This document shows positions 8,101 to 15,854 of a stretch of 32,959 nt of DNA, in pieces (the first letter of the stretch is position 1; each line of letters starts with the position of its first letter). The DNA is from an uncultured Bacteroidales bacterium. GTDB taxonomy: Bacteria; Bacteroidota; Bacteroidia; Bacteroidales; ML635J-15. Position numbers and translations under genes: made by a program. The notes under the pieces were generated by a model. It ran no database searches, was not told the origin of the DNA, and was given only the letters and a program-made list of their open reading frames with translations. The stretch lies in contig CALJNE010000026.1 of assembly GCA_937982115.1 (NCBI GenBank), positions 1-32,959 of the forward strand. Direction: 5' to 3'.

Positions 8101-9644
8101 GACCTAAATTTACATCAATTCATCCGCGTCAGGATTCTCTCAGTTTTGTAGCTCCCAGAGCAAAATATAATTACAAAGACCATATTATAACAGCAGAAGG
8201 TGTTAAATTTATAAGAGTTGCCGATGCTACCATTTATACCGAAGACGGAATTGTTGTAATTGAACCTGATGCTATAATGCGACCTATTTATAATGCTAAA
8301 ATCATTGCTAACAATACTACAAGATATCACACAATTTATAATTCAGTTGTTAATATATACGGAAAACGAAACTATACTGCTTACGGTGATATAGATTATT
8401 TAGATAACACTAAGCGACCACAAACCATACATCTGTCAAAAATTGCTGTTGACAATACAGGACAAACTTATGGGATAGGATCTGTTACCGAACCTGATAA
8501 TTTCATGTTAAGTCCATATTTTAAATATCAGGGTGAGATAAAAGTGTATGCAAATAATAAAAATTTTGAATTTAATGGAGCTGCCAAAACTGTAGATGAT
8601 TGCGATACTACAGGAGCAAACTGGCTAAAGTTTAAGAGTTTTATTGATCCCGAAGATATTTATATTCCGGTTGACCAAATTCCTTATAATATAAACAATA
8701 CAAGATTAATTGCCGGACTTGTTTTGTCTGCTTCAAATCAGATTTATCCTGCTTTTCTTGGACGTAAACGCACTCCAAACGATCAGGAGATATTTACGGT
8801 GAGCGGTTTTTTGCATTATGATAAAGATGAAGGAAAATTTATGATTGCTTCAAAAGATAAATTAGCAGAACCAAGCTTGCCGGGAAATTATATTCACATT
8901 CATAAAAATATTTGCAACGTATATGGTCAGGGGAAATTTAATTTTAGTAATGACTTTGGATTATTCGAGCCTAATATAATTGGTGAGTTTTTATACTATC
9001 CTGATACTGATACTACAGAATTTAATGTTAGTATGATTCTCGACGCTCACTTTAATTCAACGGCTCAAAAACTTTTGGCTGAGAGAATAAACTCCATTAA
9101 GGGGCTCACCGGCATTAATATGCGTGATGAAATCTATCAGTATGCTTTAACTGAGTACTTAGGGACAAAACGTGCTGATGAATGGTTTTCGAATTTAAGT
9201 CTTGGAAATTTCAATAAATTTCCAAAAGAACTTTCTGAAAAAATGATATTTACAGATCTTAATTTTAAATGGTATCCCAGACTAAAATCTTATGTACATT
9301 ACGGCCCTATTGGGATAGTTAATCTTGGGAAAGAACAGGTGAATAAATATGTTTTCGGTTTTATCAGAATTGAAAAATCCCGCAGAGGGGATACCTTTGA
9401 AATGCTGCTCGAACCAAATTCAACAAGCTGGTATTATTTTAAATATTCTGCCGGAACATTTAGTGCCGTTTCTTTCGACGAAAATTTCAATAAAGTAATT
9501 TATGATGCAAAACCTTCCCAAAGGGAAATGAAAAAAGACGGCAAATTCTATCAGTACGGATTGGGAGGATCAAATTACATGAAACGATTCAAGAAAGAAA
9601 TGTATGATTATTTTAAAATTGAAGCTCAGGTAGAAGATGAATAA
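5121..9644 (+). CDS. large exported protein of unknown function (1507 residues)
   Basis: The N-terminus is a clear signal peptide: a short basic segment, a hydrophobic core at about 9-23 and a likely cleavage around LPAQ (23-26). There is no lipobox Cys. The rest is long, with recurring strand-like segments rich in Tyr, Asp and Lys, such as GDIIISNNGLKGKGLIVIE and, around residues 1020-1070, KDHIITAEGVKFIRVADA followed by DGIVVIEPDA. These resemble stacked beta repeats as in envelope bridge or solenoid proteins. No transmembrane helix, catalytic motif or T9SS C-terminal domain is seen. The C-terminal ~250 residues look more globular. The gene overlaps the next one by 8 bases, a GWxTD lipoprotein, so the two products are probably made together. 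I do not recognise a named family. A periplasmic or outer-membrane-associated location is inferred. Confidence 0.8.
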   Translation: MKSVGYSKITFSVILFLLLVVTLPAQNFPTEYDKFVKAFSGELGFTGEIRKEGKSMSREFTRFWESDTLAIVEKNNFIELANLLSSKGAKSYPDLVLIADNLMQYKRRRLSRSHYEEYEATLKNFFNRSRRPNLKDVSEFLFSVNNLLTNDIVQKNPRTYWKTENTYYSFSFDKEFVITFENVNLIGYQDKDSLKIYNTDGVYYPMQKLWVGRGGVVGWERVGYGLDSIQATLQNYRIDMRNITYTADSVTFTNSLFFKQPMLGRLIDKAGNLDNPSRSDYPKFTSYKQHFVLKNIVPGVDYEGGFSIHGRSFIGSGTKEEPAKMFIRKNDTVYLNAYSRAFYIDPEMIVSNPCAIMLRLGQDSIYHPYLTFRFHNKRNFLELIRSKDDMSQVHYTNSYHKVKMDFSWLKWNIDKFKIEFTTIKTPGVSNEALFESNDYYRLERYRNIQKRDQQHPLKVITGFVSSWAGYPEFYLDDLSRYMGYSPNQVVQMVLNLAYMGFLSYDSETKYIKVYPEAWTFLEAHRGVRDSDVIQFYSKTEGETPNAELSLLNFDIKINGIREVHLSDSQSVKIYPIDQKITLKKDRTFTFNGTVQAGQFYYYGNNFKFDYNRFMLDLSQCDSMKMVAETEILDANGQKTLAIVRNKLEQINGEFYIDEPNNKSGKDRNPEYPKFISKEKTYVYYDRPDVYNKAYRRDRFYFEVDPFVMDSIKGFARENLKFKGTLYSGGIFPPIKETLILRYSDFSLGFNMRTGPLGLPLYDGRATYYNEIDLSNKGLRGVGIIDYLTSKIHADYLIFFLDRMEGHSEKMQIAKQKTPVEFPSVEGKSNTLRWDVKEDQFLVKKDTVDFKMFENKATLDGDIIISNNGLKGKGLIVIEKATLRSKDFNFKQDEILSDTADFQLYTLNILNTEFESDNVQAHVSFTERKGEFKTNGKSTIWRFPKNKYITEMNQLTWFMDNEELEISADMDVLDKANKVDASVSPNQWEELFMEGPKFTSIHPRQDSLSFVAPRAKYNYKDHIITAEGVKFIRVADATIYTEDGIVVIEPDAIMRPIYNAKIIANNTTRYHTIYNSVVNIYGKRNYTAYGDIDYLDNTKRPQTIHLSKIAVDNTGQTYGIGSVTEPDNFMLSPYFKYQGEIKVYANNKNFEFNGAAKTVDDCDTTGANWLKFKSFIDPEDIYIPVDQIPYNINNTRLIAGLVLSASNQIYPAFLGRKRTPNDQEIFTVSGFLHYDKDEGKFMIASKDKLAEPSLPGNYIHIHKNICNVYGQGKFNFSNDFGLFEPNIIGEFLYYPDTDTTEFNVSMILDAHFNSTAQKLLAERINSIKGLTGINMRDEIYQYALTEYLGTKRADEWFSNLSLGNFNKFPKELSEKMIFTDLNFKWYPRLKSYVHYGPIGIVNLGKEQVNKYVFGFIRIEKSRRGDTFEMLLEPNSTSWYYFKYSAGTFSAVSFDENFNKVIYDAKPSQREMKKDGKFYQYGLGGSNYMKRFKKEMYDYFKIEAQVEDE

Positions 9645-10932
9645 AAGATTTCTAAATATTATTGCTGTTACTATAATAGCATTACTGTTATACGCATGTA
9701 CTGCTCCTGAATCTGCTATAAATGTTGCCCCCAAAAAATCTTATCCGTTTAACTTTTCTTCATTATATATTCCTTTACAGACAGACATAAATCCTAAAAT
9801 AAAAATTTACAACATAAGTTCAGAGGAAACTCGGTTGTTTTATAGCTTAACTAAAACTGATTTACTTAAACTTAAGCAAGCTAATAGTGATACAGTCGAG
9901 TTGCGGATTAAATATGTTGTTAGGAAATCAGATGATTTTCAGACTGTTGACAGTGCTATCGTTCAAGTATTCTTTACTTTGAATGACAGTATTCAGAATT
10001 ATGTCGGAAATTTGAAAATTAATTCTTTATCTAAACAAGACAGCAGGTTGATTCTGAATTTTATTGATAAGAGTTCCAAAATTTCGAAAAGACTATTTAT
10101 TTATGTTGATTCAAATAATGAATTAAACTCAAATGATTTCATGGTTTATCGTCGAACAGAAGATGATAAAGATGAATTATGGTTTGATAAATATGTTTTT
10201 TCAAATAATATATATCGGATAAAATCAAATCGGTATAAATCTAATAATCTCTTAGTGGAATATTATAAATTTGCAAAATATGTTAATCTTCCTCCATATT
10301 ATACCGGAGCTGAAGGAGTATTGTATAAAAATCCGGATTCTGTATTTTTTTATAAGCTCAACGATACAATTAGTTTTAATAACGAGGGAATTTATGTTTT
10401 TAAGAGCCGAGCGGGAGAGACTGGAATATTTTGTGTAATGAATTTTGGTGAAAATTATCCCGAAATAGTTATGCTAAAACAGATGCTAGAGCCAATAAAA
10501 TTGTTAGTAACAAATAAAGAATTTAGTGAAATCGAGAAATCGGAAAATCTAAAAGAAGGAATTGATAAATTCTGGCTTTCTTTATCAAAAAGTCAAAAAA
10601 TCGCCAGAGAACAGATAAGAGTGTTTTATAGCAGAATAAATCTCGCTAATGTTTATTTTACAGATTTTAACGAAGGTTGGAAAACCGATAGAGGGATGTT
10701 ATATGTTATTCTTGGTCCTCCAAATAGTGTTAGAATTTCAAAAAATTTCGAAGAGTGGTTTTATGGTGAAAATCCTGATATAGCCGGAGTTTTATTTGTT
10801 TTCGACAGGTTAAAAAACAATTTTGGAGAAAATGTTTTTGTTTTGAGGCGGGATGTAAATTATCAACCTGTATGGGGGCAAGCCCTTGCAACATGGCGAA
10901 ATGGTCGTATTTTTTCATTTAAGATAAATTGA
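9637..10932 (+). CDS. GWxTD-domain lipoprotein
   Basis: 431 residues. A basic start and hydrophobic stretch end at LLYACTAP, a lipobox with Cys21 as the acylation site, so it is probably anchored in the outer or inner membrane facing the periplasm. Near the C-terminus, EGWKTDRGMLYVILGPP carries the GWxTD signature (347-351) that defines a Bacteroidota/Acidobacteriota-rich domain of unknown function. Its Gly-Trp-Lys-Thr-Asp core and the following LGPP are intact. The ATG overlaps the last 8 bases of the 1507-residue gene in another frame, implying translational coupling. rlmB starts one base after its stop. The role is unknown, but partnership with the upstream exported protein is a reasonable inference. 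Confidence 0.85.
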   Translation: MNKRFLNIIAVTIIALLLYACTAPESAINVAPKKSYPFNFSSLYIPLQTDINPKIKIYNISSEETRLFYSLTKTDLLKLKQANSDTVELRIKYVVRKSDDFQTVDSAIVQVFFTLNDSIQNYVGNLKINSLSKQDSRLILNFIDKSSKISKRLFIYVDSNNELNSNDFMVYRRTEDDKDELWFDKYVFSNNIYRIKSNRYKSNNLLVEYYKFAKYVNLPPYYTGAEGVLYKNPDSVFFYKLNDTISFNNEGIYVFKSRAGETGIFCVMNFGENYPEIVMLKQMLEPIKLLVTNKEFSEIEKSENLKEGIDKFWLSLSKSQKIAREQIRVFYSRINLANVYFTDFNEGWKTDRGMLYVILGPPNSVRISKNFEEWFYGENPDIAGVLFVFDRLKNNFGENVFVLRRDVNYQPVWGQALATWRNGRIFSFKIN

Positions 10933-10933
10933 T

Positions 10934-11665
10934 ATGGAGAACTTTATTTTCGGACTGCGTCCGATTTACGAGGCTTTAAAAGCAAATAAAAATATTGATA
11001 AAGTATTGGTGAAAAACAATCTGAGCGGGGAATTTGCATCTGAAATTTTTAAAGAAATTAAAAAGCGAGGAATTCAAATTCAACATGTTCCGGTTGAAAA
11101 ATTAAATAAACTGTGCAAAGCAAATCATCAGGGAGCAATAGCATATCTTAGCCCAATAAATTATTTTTTGCTTGCTGATATCATCGAAGAAATTGTTCAA
11201 AACAAGGAAAAACCTCTTTTTGTTATTTTAGATGGAATTACCGATGTTCGGAATTTTGGAGCTATTGCCAGAACTGCTGAATGTGCAGGGGTTGATGCAA
11301 TAATAATTCCAAAAGAAAACAGCGTTCGCGTTAGTGAAGATGCCATTAAAACTTCTGCCGGAGCTTTATTTAACATTAAAGTTTGCAGGGAGTCTAATCT
11401 TGTTGATGCAATTATGATTTTGCAACAGTTTGGGGTTAATGTTTATGCAGTTATCGAAAAGGCTAATCTCAATATTTATTCTTTTGATTTTAATAAGCCT
11501 GCAGCTTTTGTTTTAGGATCGGAGGAGAATGGAATTTCAAATTCTGTCTTAAAACGATGTGATGATAAAATCAAGATTCCTATGTTTGGCAAAACAGAAT
11601 CTTTAAATGTTTCTGTTTCTGCTGCAATAGTTTTATATGAGGCAATACGTCAACGTTTAAAGTAA
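10934..11665 (+). CDS. rlmB: TrmH/SpoU-family 23S rRNA 2'-O-ribose methyltransferase (RlmB type)
   Basis: 243 residues. An L30e-like N-terminal recognition domain opens with NFIFGLRPIYEAL (3-15) and the QGAIA segment (66-70). The SPOUT trefoil-knot domain follows, with LDGITDVRNFGAIARTAE (99-116, motif 1 with the catalytic-type NFGAIAR), GSEENGIS (195-202, motif 2) and SLNVSVSAAI (223-232, motif 3 SAM-binding knot). The expected reaction is SAM-dependent 2'-O-methylation of a guanosine in 23S rRNA. Which nucleotide is not decidable from sequence alone, as TrmH-family paralogs look alike. It closes the operon; the ATG lies one base after the GWxTD stop and the stop is one base from the dnaX stop on the other strand. 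Confidence 0.9.
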   Translation: MENFIFGLRPIYEALKANKNIDKVLVKNNLSGEFASEIFKEIKKRGIQIQHVPVEKLNKLCKANHQGAIAYLSPINYFLLADIIEEIVQNKEKPLFVILDGITDVRNFGAIARTAECAGVDAIIIPKENSVRVSEDAIKTSAGALFNIKVCRESNLVDAIMILQQFGVNVYAVIEKANLNIYSFDFNKPAAFVLGSEENGISNSVLKRCDDKIKIPMFGKTESLNVSVSAAIVLYEAIRQRLK

Positions 11666-11666
11666 T

Positions 11667-13397
11667 TTACTCAAGGTCAAGATCCAGCTTTTCTTTTAAT
11701 TTTTCTATTTCCGGATTTTCCTTCAATAATTCCTGGAATTTTTCAGTTGGGGTTCTATATTCTACTTTTGGTGTGGCTTCCCCAACACTATATTCAATAT
11801 CAAAACTTTTATTGTTAAGTTCTGAACGCATAAAATCAAGCGTTCTTTGGCGGAAACTTTCTAGTTTTTCTCTAATGGCATTATTTTCAACAACAACAAA
11901 GTATGTGTTTCCCTCTTTTAGTTTTGGAACATGATTATTCAGGAAGGCCGTGAGGCGTGGGTTTTCGGATTCAAATTCGGCATATTTTCCCCAAGCAGAT
12001 TCAACTTTATCGGGGGTAATTGGTTCGTTTCCATAGTTTTTTTCTACCTGGCTGCTTTCAGGTTCTTTAACAATTTGTTCTTCGGTGGCTTTTTGCTTAC
12101 TTATGTTTTTTATGGAAACTCCTATTTTGCCTTGACTTAGACTTTCTTTGCCAGCATTTGTGTCTGTAGAAGCTGTTGTTTGTGTTGTATTTTCTTTGAT
12201 AGAAGTCGAAGCTGTTAAATTTTGTACATGTTTCTCTTCTACTTTTGTAATAGGTTGTTTTTCAGGTTGATTTTGTGTTTCAGTTTTTGTGTTTGTTTCG
12301 AGATTTTTATTGATATTGCTTATTTTTAATAATGCCAATTCAACCAGTAATCGTTTGTTTTGAGCTGCTTTATACGAGAGGTCGGCAGTGTTTGCAATGT
12401 CAATGGCTTTAAATAAGAACTGAACGGAACAAAGAGAACTGTTTGTTAAATATTTTTGTTTTATGTTCTCTCCAACCTCAATCAGGTTAATTGTTCCGGG
12501 GTCTTTAACCATTAACAAATCTCTAAAATGTGATGCAAGCCCATTTATAAAATAAGAAGCTTCAAAGCCCCTTTTTATAACATTATCAAAAATTTGTAAA
12601 GATTTTACATAATCTCCGTTAACAAGAGCTTCGGTTATAGAAAAATAAGTGTCGTAATCTAGTACATTTAAGTTTTTTATTGTTTCATCATAAGTTATTT
12701 TGCCTCCGGTAAAGCTCACAATCTGGTCGAAAATTGAAAGAGCATCACGCATAGCTCCGTCTGCTTTTTGGGCTATTATGTGAAGAGCATCCGATTCTGC
12801 AATGATGTTTTCACTTTTTGCAACAAATTCAAGCCTTTTTTTAATATCTTCTACACATATTCTGTTAAAATCAAAAATCTGACATCTTGACAAGATGGTT
12901 GGAATAATTTTGTGTTTTTCGGTTGTTGCCAGAATAAAAACAACATGTTTTGGAGGTTCTTCCAGAGTTTTAAGAAATGCGTTAAAAGCACTTGAGGACA
13001 GCATGTGAAACTCGTCAATGATATAAACGGAATATTTTCCGATTTGCGGAGGAATTCTCACCTGATCAATCAGATTTCTGATATCATCAACGGAATTGTT
13101 GGAGGCGGCATCGAGTTCGTGAATATTCAAAGACCTTTGACTGTTAAACGAAACGCATGATTCACACTGATTACAGGCTTCTCCGTCTTCAGTTAGATTG
13201 GTACAGTTAATAGTTTTTGCGAAGATTCTCGCACAGGTTGTTTTTCCAACACCACGCGGACCACAAAACAAATAAGCCTGCCCGATCTGGTTTAATTTTA
13301 TGATGTTTTTAAGAGTTTTTGTGATTGCATCCTGTCCCACAACCATTTCAAAGCTGTCGGGTCTGTATTTTCTGGCTGATACGATATAATTCTCCAT
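11667..13397 (-). CDS. dnaX: DNA polymerase III subunit gamma/tau
   Basis: Clamp-loader ATPase subunit of the replicative polymerase. At 576 residues it has the P-loop GPRGVGKT (46-53), a four-Cys zinc module (C65, then CNQCESC 75-81), Walker B IIDEFHMLS (127-134), the sensor region LATTEKHKIIPTILSRCQ (156-173) and a lysine-, glutamate- and threonine-rich linker (about 365-470) before a C-terminal tau-like domain. The ATG at 13397 precedes the conserved YIVSARKYRPDSF opening. A perfect -7-type TATTTTTG lies on the minus strand at 13413-13420, 16 bases upstream, without a clear -33 box. No slippery site sits at the usual gamma position, so a full-length tau-like product is expected. Confidence 0.96.
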   Translation of the reverse strand: MENYIVSARKYRPDSFEMVVGQDAITKTLKNIIKLNQIGQAYLFCGPRGVGKTTCARIFAKTINCTNLTEDGEACNQCESCVSFNSQRSLNIHELDAASNNSVDDIRNLIDQVRIPPQIGKYSVYIIDEFHMLSSSAFNAFLKTLEEPPKHVVFILATTEKHKIIPTILSRCQIFDFNRICVEDIKKRLEFVAKSENIIAESDALHIIAQKADGAMRDALSIFDQIVSFTGGKITYDETIKNLNVLDYDTYFSITEALVNGDYVKSLQIFDNVIKRGFEASYFINGLASHFRDLLMVKDPGTINLIEVGENIKQKYLTNSSLCSVQFLFKAIDIANTADLSYKAAQNKRLLVELALLKISNINKNLETNTKTETQNQPEKQPITKVEEKHVQNLTASTSIKENTTQTTASTDTNAGKESLSQGKIGVSIKNISKQKATEEQIVKEPESSQVEKNYGNEPITPDKVESAWGKYAEFESENPRLTAFLNNHVPKLKEGNTYFVVVENNAIREKLESFRQRTLDFMRSELNNKSFDIEYSVGEATPKVEYRTPTEKFQELLKENPEIEKLKEKLDLDLE

Positions 13398-13420
13398 AAA
13401 AATTTCTTTCTACAAAAATA

Positions 13421-13451
13421 AAAAAAGCTGCGAAATTTTCGCAGCTTTTTT
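13421..13451 (-). terminator. intrinsic terminator after iorB
   Basis: Stem GCTGCG/CGCAGC (13427-13432 and 13440-13445) with a 7-base loop of A and T that can extend the pairing inward. It is flanked by an A-run on one side and a T-run on the other, so it can end transcription on either strand. It lies 12 bases after the iorB stop and before dnaX, separating the two transcripts. Confidence 0.85.
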
Positions 13452-13463
13452 ATCAAACATATT

Positions 13464-14045
13464 CTACATTTTTGATTTTGTGAATTCGTAACCTGCCCTA
13501 AGTGCTTTAATATTTAATTCAACGATTTCTTCGCCTTTACGCCCGAAAAGGGATTTAATTCCACCTTCGAGATCTTCTAAACTCATACCTAAAAAGGGAA
13601 CTGCTGCTCCTAGCATTACAATATTAGAGGCTCTTGCATTACCTGTATCTTTTGCAATACTGTCGGCATCAAGAATAATTTTTCGCGGAATACTTTCCAA
13701 TACTTTCATCAACTCGTCCATTTCGGGATAATCCGGAATATTATTAAACGGAACACTATTAGTGATAAGATATCCGTCTTGTTTAAGGTAAGATAAATAT
13801 CTCATTCCTTCCATAGGTTCCACTGAAAGAATAATATCGGCACAACCTTTTGGGATTAAATCAGAATAAATTGGAGTATCTGAAATTCTGAGGTGAGATT
13901 GAACATCCCCGCCTCTTTGGCTCATGCCATGAACTTCGGATTGTTTGAGGTATAAATTTTTGTTGACGGCAGCCATTCCTATTGTAGCTGCTATTGTTAA
14001 AATACCTTGACCGCCAACACCTGCTAAAATTATATCTGTTTTCAT
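13464..14045 (-). CDS. iorB: indolepyruvate ferredoxin oxidoreductase, beta subunit (gamma-type domain)
   Basis: The smaller subunit of the enzyme that oxidatively decarboxylates aryl 2-oxo acids (from Trp, Phe and Tyr) to aryl-acetyl-CoA, reducing ferredoxin. The 193-residue product is one pyruvate:ferredoxin oxidoreductase gamma domain: GVGGQGILTIA (9-19) and the diagnostic SEVHGMSQRGGDVQSHLR (36-53). ATG at 14045 directly precedes this strand. It follows iorA by 16 bases on the minus strand and ends at a hairpin terminator. Family assignment is firm. The exact 2-oxo acid preference is inferred from relatives. Confidence 0.93.
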   Translation of the reverse strand: MKTDIILAGVGGQGILTIAATIGMAAVNKNLYLKQSEVHGMSQRGGDVQSHLRISDTPIYSDLIPKGCADIILSVEPMEGMRYLSYLKQDGYLITNSVPFNNIPDYPEMDELMKVLESIPRKIILDADSIAKDTGNARASNIVMLGAAVPFLGMSLEDLEGGIKSLFGRKGEEIVELNIKALRAGYEFTKSKM

Positions 14046-14061
14046 GTGTTTTGTTTTTAAA

Positions 14062-15657
14062 TTATTTTTTTGCTGCTTTTTTATTTCTCACTGCTGTTTG
14101 GATACATTCTCTTTGAGGAATGATTACTGATAATCCGTTGTATGCTAATTCTTCTTTGATTATTGCCACATTTTCTTCGTGGTTTTTCTTCAAAGGATTA
14201 ATAACTCTAATATGGTCGGGATGAACTCCAATACCTTTACAAATATCTACAATACGTCCTTTAGCAGAAGATTCCTGACCTCCTGTCATGCCGGTAGTTG
14301 AGTTGTCGGAAATTATAACAACAATAGGAGAATTTTTAATAACTGCGTCAAGTAATCCGGTCATTCCGGAATGTGTAAAAGTTGAATCCCCGATAACTGC
14401 GACTGAGGGCACAAGACCTGCATCTGCAGCTCCGATAGCCATTGTTATTGAAGCTCCCATATCAACGCAAGAATTAATTGCATTAAAAGGAGGCAGGGCA
14501 CCTAAAGTATAACATCCGATATCTGAAAATACTCTACCATCGCCATATTCGGCAAGGGCTTCGTTTAAGGCATTGTAAACATCTCTATGTCCACAGCCCA
14601 TACATAATGATGGAGGACGCATTTTAACAATTTCAGGAGTTTGCTGCCCTTCGCATAATTCTCTTCCTAAGGCTTTTGCAACAAGATTTGGGTTTAATTC
14701 TCCATCGCGAGGTAAATCACCGGTGAGACGACCTTTTATTTCAATTCCTTCGTTGAAAAATCCGCGTAGTTGTCTTTCAACAAAAGGATATCCATCTTCG
14801 AGAACCAAAATGCTTGAGCATTCGTTACGAAGCTTTCTTAAATGCTTTTCCGGGATAGGATATTGAGAGATTTTTACAACCGGATAAGTACAATTACCGT
14901 TGAAAATTTCCATTAAATAATTATAGGCTATTCCACAGGCAACAATTCCAAGAGATTTATCCGGAGCGTCAATGTATTTATTGTATTTTGATTCTTCAGA
15001 ATCTTTTATAATAGCGGGTTGCATTTCGAGCAATCTCTTATAATTTCTTCTTGCTATGGATGGCAGCAAAACAAACTGACGGGGGTCTTTTGGCAATGAA
15101 CCTTTTAACTGCTCTTTTTTCTCGTAAGTGCTTACTCCGGCTCTGCTGTGAGCAAGACGGGTGGTAAGCCTTAACAATACGGGGACATTAAATTTTTCGC
15201 TTAATTCAAAACCATTATAAGCCATATCATAAGCTTCTTGTTGGTCGCAAGGTTCAAGGATTGGGATTAAAGCAAAATCACCATAAAAACGAGAATCCTG
15301 TTCGTTTTGAGATGAGTGCATCGAAGGATCGTCGGCTGCAACAATAATTAAACCTCCATTAACACCGGTAATTGAGGCGTTAATAAAAGCATCGGCAGCC
15401 ACATTTAATCCTACATGTTTCATTTGAGCCATAGCCCGTTTACCGGCATACGACATACCTATTGCCGATTCAACAGCAGTTTTTTCATTTGCCGACCAAA
15501 TAGCATGTATGCCTTTTTCTTTTACTTCTTTTGAATGTTGAGCATACTCCATTATTTCAGTTGAAGGTGTTCCGGGATAAGCATAAAAGCCTGATATTCC
15601 TCCGTCTATAGCACCTTGTGCAATTGCTTCGTCTCCTAATAAAAGTAGTTTTTGCAT
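14062..15657 (-). CDS. iorA: indolepyruvate ferredoxin oxidoreductase, alpha subunit, without a ferredoxin domain
   Basis: The large TPP-binding subunit of the aryl-2-oxo acid oxidoreductase. An N-terminal pyrimidine-binding domain opens LLLGDEAIAQGAIDGG (5-20) and includes YPGTPSTEI (27-35). The C-terminal TPP domain has MGCGHRDV (353-360) and GDSTFTHSG through DNSTTGMTGG (423-460), matching the GDG...N signature with Ser at the third position. The chain stops at residue 531 just after this domain. Many IorA proteins of 600 or more residues carry a C-terminal two-cluster ferredoxin domain with CxxCxxC motifs, and none is present here. The gene starts a two-gene unit with iorB. A near-match -7 box (TATATTCG, minus strand 15685-15692) lies 28 bases upstream. 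Confidence 0.93.
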   Translation of the reverse strand: MQKLLLLGDEAIAQGAIDGGISGFYAYPGTPSTEIMEYAQHSKEVKEKGIHAIWSANEKTAVESAIGMSYAGKRAMAQMKHVGLNVAADAFINASITGVNGGLIIVAADDPSMHSSQNEQDSRFYGDFALIPILEPCDQQEAYDMAYNGFELSEKFNVPVLLRLTTRLAHSRAGVSTYEKKEQLKGSLPKDPRQFVLLPSIARRNYKRLLEMQPAIIKDSEESKYNKYIDAPDKSLGIVACGIAYNYLMEIFNGNCTYPVVKISQYPIPEKHLRKLRNECSSILVLEDGYPFVERQLRGFFNEGIEIKGRLTGDLPRDGELNPNLVAKALGRELCEGQQTPEIVKMRPPSLCMGCGHRDVYNALNEALAEYGDGRVFSDIGCYTLGALPPFNAINSCVDMGASITMAIGAADAGLVPSVAVIGDSTFTHSGMTGLLDAVIKNSPIVVIISDNSTTGMTGGQESSAKGRIVDICKGIGVHPDHIRVINPLKKNHEENVAIIKEELAYNGLSVIIPQRECIQTAVRNKKAAKK

Positions 15658-15749
15658 AATAATATAATTTTGTTTTTTGCAGCACGAATATAATTACAAT
15701 TTTTGTTTTGATAAAAAATATTTGTCCTATTTATTAAAATATGCTCCAA

Positions 15750-15791
15750 AAACATATTTCATAAATTGAAAACATAGTTTATAAATATGTT
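15750..15791. promoter_or_regulatory. candidate operator repeats between iorA and the porE-like gene
   Basis: Two imperfect direct repeats, starting AAACATATTTCATAAATTG (15750-15768) and AAACATAGTTTATAAATATG (15770-15789), are phased 20 bases apart. Their ends also form a perfect 9-bp inverted repeat, AACATATTT (15751-15759) with AAATATGTT (15783-15791). A regulator site serving one or both divergent genes is inferred. In DNA this AT-rich, chance similarity is a real alternative. Confidence 0.35.
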
Positions 15792-15824
15792 AATATTTTT
15801 TTTTATTTTTATTTAATAATGTTA

Positions 15825-15832
15825 TATATTTG
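15825..15832 (+). promoter_or_regulatory. -7 promoter element (TATATTTG) of the porE-like gene
   Basis: Exact match to TAnnTTTG, 22 bases before the ATG at 15855. The -33 region is only a T-run. Because it lies within the first codons of the longer reading frame that begins at 15819, it argues that the real start is 15855. Confidence 0.6.
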
Positions 15833-15854
15833 CATAAAAATTAACAGTTTTGTT

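Noticed and set aside
5121..9644. LptD/OstA identity for the 1507-residue protein
   Set aside because: A few stretches resemble OstA-type repeats, but I could not make out a C-terminal beta-barrel or any lpt neighbours; the resemblance is too weak to name it.
12830..12850. A7G run in dnaX (minus strand) as a programmed frameshift site
   Set aside because: It falls at codons for KK near residue 186, inside the ATPase core. The known gamma-making frameshift is much later, and a product ending here would not be a working gamma subunit.
15819..15854. Earlier ATG for the porE-like gene
   Set aside because: The perfect -7 element TATATTTG lies within these codons, and the hydrophobic signal peptide begins cleanly at the ATG at 15855.
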